DNA of 5,079 bases from Microcaldota archaeon (lineage in GTDB: Archaea > Micrarchaeota > Micrarchaeia > Micrarchaeales > CABMGC01): NCBI GenBank assembly GCA_030040265.1, contig JASHUB010000049.1, forward strand, positions 1 through 5,079. Direction: 5' to 3'. Below are positions 3,529-5,079 of this stretch, piece by piece. The notes beneath the pieces were generated by a model, which saw only the letters and a program-made list of their open reading frames with translations, was not told the origin of the DNA and made no database searches. How positions within the stretch are numbered: the stretch's first letter is position 1; every line of letters begins with the position of its first letter. The position numbers and the translations under genes are program-made.

Positions 3529-5079
3529 GTGTTGCAAACGCCAGAGTATAAGCATAGCTTCGAGATTTACATCCAGAAGGACAAGCCTGCCGATATCAAA
3601 TGGGAGCGTTTCATAAACGCCGTATTCGACTACGACAACGACTTCATCCTTGAGATGAACTTCGAGAGGAGCGAGGTCGAGTTCCACCTGCACTCTAAGC
3701 GCGACCTTTCGGCGCTCACTACACGCATCCAGCCTTTCGTTTTCAAGCCCGAGGCAAGGGAGAACTGGTACCCAACTGGCATATCCAAGGCCATAACCAT
3801 AATGACCATCCCCCCTGACAAGTCCATGCTGGACATCAAGGAGAGGGAGGAGCTGAAGAAGGACAGGCGGATGACAAAGGCGCTCTGGCACTTCAGGTCT
3901 CACCTGAAGAAGGTGCACACCAGCTGGCTGGATCTCTACTTCGAGACCGGATCCGGGAGGAACGTGGTCGTCAACATGACCCTTCCGACCATCCCATTCT
4001 ACCTGCTCAACAGGATAGACTGGACGCAGAACGTGAAGTACAAGAAGAAGGAGATCCCGATATACCTCAAGCTTGAGAATGTCACAAGGCTGTTCACGCA
4101 GGACAGGAAGGACGGCTTCCTGGAAGTGGACGGCTTCCCTTATCTCGCAATGCAGCACTACCTGCCGTTGAGGTCCTACGAGTTCGACAAGCATTCCATG
4201 ATAGTCGGGCAGACCGGGGTCGGGAAGTCGAAGTTCATCTCCCTGTTCGTAAGGGAACTGGTCAAGCGCGGCATGGAGAAGGACTACACAGTGGTCATAA
4301 TAGACCCGCACGCATCACTCTTCGCGGAGCTGGGCCAGATCCAGCCCGCAGTGAACATCGACTTCCAGAAGAACGCCTGCGACCTCTTCTCCAAGAAGTC
4401 CGAGCCGAAGGTCGCGACAGAGCTGACCATAATGCTGTTCAAGACGCTGCTCGAGAACCAGTTCAACGCCAAGATGGAGCAGGTGCTCAAGTACGCGCTA
4501 TACGTTCTCTTCTCTGTCAACGAGATGTCCCTGTTCAACATCAAGAAGTTCCTGACCGAGTACGAATACAGGTCGGAGATGTTCAAGAACCCGAAGGTGG
4601 ACGAGAACATGATACACTTCTTCGATGCGGAGTTCCCGGAGATCCAGACCAAGTTCTACGAGACCGCGATCATGCCGATACTCACGCTCATAGACGAGCT
4701 CAACTTCCTGCCGGTGTTCGGAAGCACGTCATCGGACGCCCTTGCAGACATACTGAACAAGAACTTCCTCACCACCTTCTCGCTCTCGAGGATATTCCTC
4801 GGGGAGCGGGCGACGAAGCTCATAGCGGGTCTGCTTATCCAGCAGGTCTTCCTCATCGCGCAGAACAGGCAGGTCAACAAGAAGATACTGCTCATCGTGG
4901 ACGAGGCATCTGTGGTCCAGAGCGACGCCCTTGTCACCATACTAGCAGAGGCGAGGAAGTTCAACCTGTCGCTGTTCATGTCCGTGCAGTACATGAGCCA
5001 GCTCAAGCCGGAGCTGCTTAAGGGAATCCTCGCTAACATGTTCAACTATTTCATATTCAGGACGCCGGAAGAGGACGCG
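3529..5079 (+). CDS. FtsK-HerA superfamily ATPase (HerA/VirB4/VirD4-like), 3' end outside window
   Basis: 517 codons are visible and the frame is still open at the window edge. The N-terminal 220 residues are mixed alpha/beta with no membrane segment and no domain I can name. The ATPase core follows: Walker A GQTGVGKS (227-234), IIDPHAS (257-263, the DPH motif typical of HerA/VirB4/TraD proteins), Walker B ILLIVDE (453-459, D458 and E459), a sensor glutamine in SVQYMSQL (Q487) and FRT (510-512). Such enzymes are hexameric motors that move DNA or protein, in double-strand-break processing (HerA with NurA), conjugation or type IV secretion. The DPH motif and long N-terminal domain point more to conjugation- or secretion-type motors than to classical HerA, but this is inference. 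In-frame TAA 3505-3507 bounds the start. GTG 3529 (AAGGGA upstream) or TTG 3532 is likely; the first ATG is codon 43. Confidence 0.9.
   Translation, partial: MLQTPEYKHSFEIYIQKDKPADIKWERFINAVFDYDNDFILEMNFERSEVEFHLHSKRDLSALTTRIQPFVFKPEARENWYPTGISKAITIMTIPPDKSMLDIKEREELKKDRRMTKALWHFRSHLKKVHTSWLDLYFETGSGRNVVVNMTLPTIPFYLLNRIDWTQNVKYKKKEIPIYLKLENVTRLFTQDRKDGFLEVDGFPYLAMQHYLPLRSYEFDKHSMIVGQTGVGKSKFISLFVRELVKRGMEKDYTVVIIDPHASLFAELGQIQPAVNIDFQKNACDLFSKKSEPKVATELTIMLFKTLLENQFNAKMEQVLKYALYVLFSVNEMSLFNIKKFLTEYEYRSEMFKNPKVDENMIHFFDAEFPEIQTKFYETAIMPILTLIDELNFLPVFGSTSSDALADILNKNFLTTFSLSRIFLGERATKLIAGLLIQQVFLIAQNRQVNKKILLIVDEASVVQSDALVTILAEARKFNLSLFMSVQYMSQLKPELLKGILANMFNYFIFRTPEEDA

Noticed and set aside
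3401..4311. Long minus-strand open frame (335 codons) across the ATPase gene
   Set aside because: It is the antisense shadow of a frame carrying Walker A and other ATPase motifs, and its composition (many His, Leu, Val, Pro) is typical of antisense frames in G+C-rich DNA.

Overview
The window reads as archaeal chromosomal DNA, with G+C a little above half. TATA-like boxes of the TTTATA or TTTAAA type lie about 25-35 bases before most credible starts. Leaders are short or absent, Shine-Dalgarno motifs are of the GGTGA/GAGGTG type, and AGG (Arg) and ATA (Ile) codons are frequent. The lineage cannot be fixed from this sequence. A small-genome archaeon is possible but is only a guess. I see no rRNA, tRNA, CRISPR array or insertion sequence.

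Left part (1-885): the 3' end of a cysteine-containing protein (+) runs tail to tail into an ankyrin-repeat-like gene (-), and their coding ends overlap by 56 bases. Positions 886-1211 form the least understood stretch. It holds the ankyrin gene promoter, a 57-codon candidate ORF (-) whose frame continues past one TGA, and a nested inverted repeat.

Centre (1212-2943): a HIT-family nucleotide hydrolase (-) and an aminoglycoside-phosphotransferase/choline-kinase-fold kinase (+) diverge from a 51-base gap. One TATA element sits almost exactly midway between the two start codons. Downstream of the kinase lies a small gene with a KOW/SH3-like core. Its TATA box is bracketed by two copies of a 10-base direct repeat, and its stop codon sits inside a strong hairpin.

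Right part (2944-5079): a small Thr/Val-rich protein with a signal peptide and an isoleucine-run C-terminal membrane anchor is followed by a textbook hairpin plus T-tract terminator. After it comes a large P-loop ATPase of the HerA/VirB4/VirD4 (FtsK-HerA) superfamily, cut by the window end, with its own promoter region. The ATPase and the secreted, anchored protein are the best candidates for parts of a less described surface or DNA-translocation system. The terminator between them argues for separate transcripts, and the rest of the locus lies outside the window.
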